This document shows positions 61,864-64,000 of a stretch of 64,000 nt of DNA, in pieces; the stretch's first letter is position 1; every line of letters begins with the position of its first letter. A program made the translations under genes and the position numbers. The DNA lies in assembly GCF_036226525.1 (NCBI RefSeq), contig NZ_CP108487.1:8494001-8558000 (forward strand). The letters run 5' to 3'. The notes under the pieces are model-generated. The model had not been told where the DNA came from, ran no database searches, and saw nothing but the letters and a program-made list of their open reading frames with translations. Origin of the DNA: Kribbella sp. NBC_01245 (GTDB lineage: Bacteria; Actinomycetota; Actinomycetes; Propionibacteriales; Kribbellaceae).

Positions 61864-62300
61864 CAGTTCTGCGGGGGCTTCGGTGGGTCGGCGAAGTCCC
61901 ATTGTGGGTCGGTCAGACTCTCCTCAATGTGTTCCAGCGGCCGCGTCAGAGCGCGAATGTTCGAGCTCTCGTCGGGGGCGGCCCGATCGGCGATCTCCCA
62001 GATCCGGCGGCGCGCCTCAGCGATCGCCGCAGCCCGGTCTTCGTTACTGCCGGCGAACGCAAAGGCGGCACGCTCGATCTCCAACGCCTCCAGGTACAGA
62101 GCGCTAGGGGGAGGCGGCGGCACGATGGCCGCGGGTAAGCCATCGATCAGTGCCGACGCCACGGCGCGATCCCGCTCAGTCGGCAATTGCGGTAGTAAGG
62201 CACGCAGATCCGCTTGCGCCGCAGCCAGCCCAGCACCGCCGTTATCGCGGAGCTCGTCCTTGGCCGCCGAGTAGCGATGGTTGAATTCCATCAGTCGCAT
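61863..62300 (-). CDS. Helical partner protein, module copy 3
   Basis: A 145-residue paralog. MRLMEFNHRY at the start, ALIDGLPAAIVPPPPP linker, and LTRPLEHIEESLTDPQWDF end. It has AGGAGG five bases before the ATG, unlike the leaderless copies. Its stop overlaps the zincin ATG. First gene of the module array. Confidence 0.7.
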   Translation of the reverse strand: MRLMEFNHRYSAAKDELRDNGGAGLAAAQADLRALLPQLPTERDRAVASALIDGLPAAIVPPPPPSALYLEALEIERAAFAFAGSNEDRAAAIAEARRRIWEIADRAAPDESSNIRALTRPLEHIEESLTDPQWDFADPPKPPQN

Positions 62301-62349
62301 CTGGACCTCCTGATGGAGACTTTATCGGGCCAGAGAGGGCGTCCTGGGC

Positions 62350-62358
62350 TTATCCACA
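62350..62358 (-). promoter_or_regulatory. DnaA-box-like TGTGGATAA upstream of copy 3
   Basis: TTATCCACA on the plus strand, 50 bases before partner copy 3, within the 112-bp gap to the divergent acetyltransferase. Repeats the element before copy 2. Confidence 0.35.
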
Positions 62359-62412
62359 GGGGCCGCTGAAATCTGAGTGCGGGGTGGGGGGACGGTCGTG
62401 TAGGGATGGGGC

Positions 62413-63708
62413 GTGGAGATCGAGATTCGGACGCCGGTGCGGGCTGAGATGGCCGGCTATTACCGGGCACTGCCGTATGCCAATGGGTTGCCCAGTTGGG
62501 AGCCGGCACCGGCGGCGTGGCATGGCGGGCCGGAGCCTTGGCCGCCGCCACGGCCGCCCGCTACGGCCGAGCAGCTCGAGGAATGGGCTGACGCCGATCT
62601 GGCTGATGCCGCGTTCCATCCGGTTGCGGCCATTGTCGACGGCAAGGTTGTGGGTGCCTCGGCCATGCTGTCGTTCGAGGTGACGGTGCCCGGGGGGCGT
62701 CCGCTGCCGATGGCCGGTGTCACCGGGACGGGCGTCATCGCCACCTTTCGCCGCCGAGGTCTGCTGCGTCGGATGATGCAAGCGATGTTCGATGCCGCGC
62801 TGCAGCGTGGCGTTCCGCTCGCCATGCTCAGCGCGAGTGAGGGCAGCATCTATGGCCGGTTCGGTTTCTCGCCGGCCACCTTCCGCACCCGGTGGGAGAT
62901 CCGGCGTAGCGAGGCGGCCCTGCAACCGGCAGAGCCTGACGAAGGTTCCCTGGAGCTGGCTGATGCGGAAGCTGCCAAAGCCGCGTGGCCCGCGCTCCAT
63001 CGCGCCGTACGTGCGACTCGGGTTGGCGAGCTCTCTCCGCTGGCAGGACGTTGGGACGGACTCACCGATGCGTCGTCAGGCACCGACGGACCTCTGCGCT
63101 ACCTGATCCACCGCGGCTCGGACGGCACGGTGGACGGCATCGCCCATTACCGCCTGCCTTGGTCCAGGACTGTTGAGCAGGCCGGCTCGCTGATCGTCGA
63201 GGCGTTCGAGGCCACCAACGCGGCTGCCTACCGTGCGATGTGGGCGCTGCTGCTCGACTTCGACCTCACCCAGACGGTCATCGCGCCTGCTCGACCGCGA
63301 GACGAGCCGTTGAGGTGGATGCTGACCAATCCGCGCGCCTTCCGGGTCACTCGCCAGTCCGACAACCTGTGGGCACGCATCCTCGATGTCCAGGCAGCGC
63401 TTGAAGGTCGAGCCTACGAAGTGCCCGGCGACATCACCTTCACCATCGAAGACGACGCGATGTGCCCCGCCAATGTCGGCACCTGGCGCCTTCAAACAGA
63501 TGGACCAGCGGCGAAGGTTTCGCGGGTGACCGGCCCGGCCGATCTCGTCATCGATATCCAGGCGCTCAGCTCGCTGTACCTCGGCGGAATGTCGGCTCAC
63601 GATCTGGCCCAAGCCGGACATATTCACCCGTTGACCGGCGACGCGGTTGCGAAGCTCGCACGGATGTTCCGTACCGACCCAGAGCCCCACAACTCGTTCG
63701 GATTCTGA
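62413..63708 (+). CDS. Eis-like GNAT N-acetyltransferase
   Basis: A 431-residue enhanced-intracellular-survival-type acetyltransferase. The acetyl-CoA site is VTGTGVIATFRRRGLLRRMM, followed by a second GNAT-like fold and a C-terminal sterol-carrier-like domain. It ends SFGF, where the terminal Phe carboxylate is the catalytic base in Eis. It acetylates amines, including aminoglycosides in known members; substrate here unknown. GTG start. The 65 bases behind it lead to ffh. Confidence 0.87.
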   Translation: MEIEIRTPVRAEMAGYYRALPYANGLPSWEPAPAAWHGGPEPWPPPRPPATAEQLEEWADADLADAAFHPVAAIVDGKVVGASAMLSFEVTVPGGRPLPMAGVTGTGVIATFRRRGLLRRMMQAMFDAALQRGVPLAMLSASEGSIYGRFGFSPATFRTRWEIRRSEAALQPAEPDEGSLELADAEAAKAAWPALHRAVRATRVGELSPLAGRWDGLTDASSGTDGPLRYLIHRGSDGTVDGIAHYRLPWSRTVEQAGSLIVEAFEATNAAAYRAMWALLLDFDLTQTVIAPARPRDEPLRWMLTNPRAFRVTRQSDNLWARILDVQAALEGRAYEVPGDITFTIEDDAMCPANVGTWRLQTDGPAAKVSRVTGPADLVIDIQALSSLYLGGMSAHDLAQAGHIHPLTGDAVAKLARMFRTDPEPHNSFGF

Positions 63709-63773
63709 GGCGTCCACGAGGGCCGGTAGACTCGCGGGGTTGCATGGGGCACCTCGACTGGAACGGATCACAC

Positions 63774-64000
63774 GTGTTCGACACGCTTTCTGATCGGCTT
63801 TCGGCCACGTTCAAGAATCTTCGTGGCAAGGGCAAGCTGACCGACGCCGATATTGACGCGACCACCCGGGAGATCCGGATCGCGTTGCTGGAGGCGGATG
63901 TCGCGCTGCCGGTGGTCAAGGACTTCATCGCGGCGGTGAAGGAGCGGGCCGCGGGGTCCGAGGTGCGCGGCGGGCTGAACCCGGCGCAGCAGGTGATCAA
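63774..64000 (+). CDS. ffh: Signal recognition particle GTPase Ffh, 3' end outside window
   Basis: First 75 codons of the SRP54-type protein: FDTLSDRLSATFKNLRGKGKL and REIRIALLEADVALPVVKDFI are the N-domain helices. The GTPase and M domains lie beyond the window. It binds signal sequences and docks with FtsY. TAGACT (63727-63732) may be its -10, giving a ~34-base leader. In actinobacteria it normally follows glnD; here about 8 kb of accessory genes intervene. Confidence 0.95.
   Translation, partial: MFDTLSDRLSATFKNLRGKGKLTDADIDATTREIRIALLEADVALPVVKDFIAAVKERAAGSEVRGGLNPAQQVI

Overview
The window is about 64 kb of high-GC, gene-dense chromosome. The gene content and order (smc ... ftsY ... amtB-glnK-glnD ... 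ffh, a 13E12-type HNH gene, GlnR- and DtxR-like sites, frequent GTG/TTG starts) point to an actinobacterium. The closest fit from general gene content is Nocardioidales, probably Kribbella-like; the genus is an inference. No tRNA, rRNA, CRISPR array, insertion sequence or prophage was recognised.

Region 1 (1-15.5 kb) opens with the 3' part of gpsA. It continues with a divergent ROK regulator and a sugar oxidoreductase/isomerase pair, a trans-sulfuration enzyme, a TetR-P450-ferredoxin set, ddl, a LexA-box-controlled 13E12/HNH protein with tandem repeats, a DUF3515 lipoprotein, a stand-alone Lrp sensing domain, thiL-thiD, a DinB protein and a HAD phosphatase.

Region 2 (15.6-20.7 kb) is a carbohydrate ABC importer (lipoprotein plus two permeases, no ATPase) ending in a Gfo/Idh/MocA-aldo/keto reductase fusion. 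Region 3 (20.6-33 kb) is core: rpmB, a FakA-like gene, recG, rsmD, coaD, a YceD-family gene, rpmF, rnc, mutM, a small coiled-coil protein and smc.

Region 4 (33-51 kb) is stress and respiration. It has a universal stress protein, a COG4315-type lipoprotein, an ECF sigma/zinc anti-sigma pair with a coupled threonine-aldolase-like gene, a BlaI/M56 pair divergent from cydABDC with an operator between them, ftsY, a truncated globin-flavohaemoglobin-DivIVA-like operon, a HTH/Clp-N protein under two palindromes, a PEP-mutase-family lyase, an Ada/AraC/AlkA protein lacking its catalytic end, and a membrane-anchored sigma-like protein.

Region 5 (51-57.9 kb) is nitrogen control: GlnR boxes, amtB-glnK-glnD, then DUF2332, a DtxR-box-controlled secreted protein and an arginase-family enzyme. 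Region 6 (57.9-62.3 kb, minus strand) is the least explained part. It is a tandemly duplicated two-gene module, with a ~145-residue helical protein coupled to a cytosolic zincin-like protein with a disordered tail. Two intact modules flank a decayed, recombined one. I regard this as the best candidate for an undescribed system. The window ends with an Eis-like acetyltransferase and the 5' end of ffh.

Seven genes show the same leaderless layout, with a -10 hexamer, seven bases, then the start codon, so several starts were set by promoter position and not by a Shine-Dalgarno sequence.
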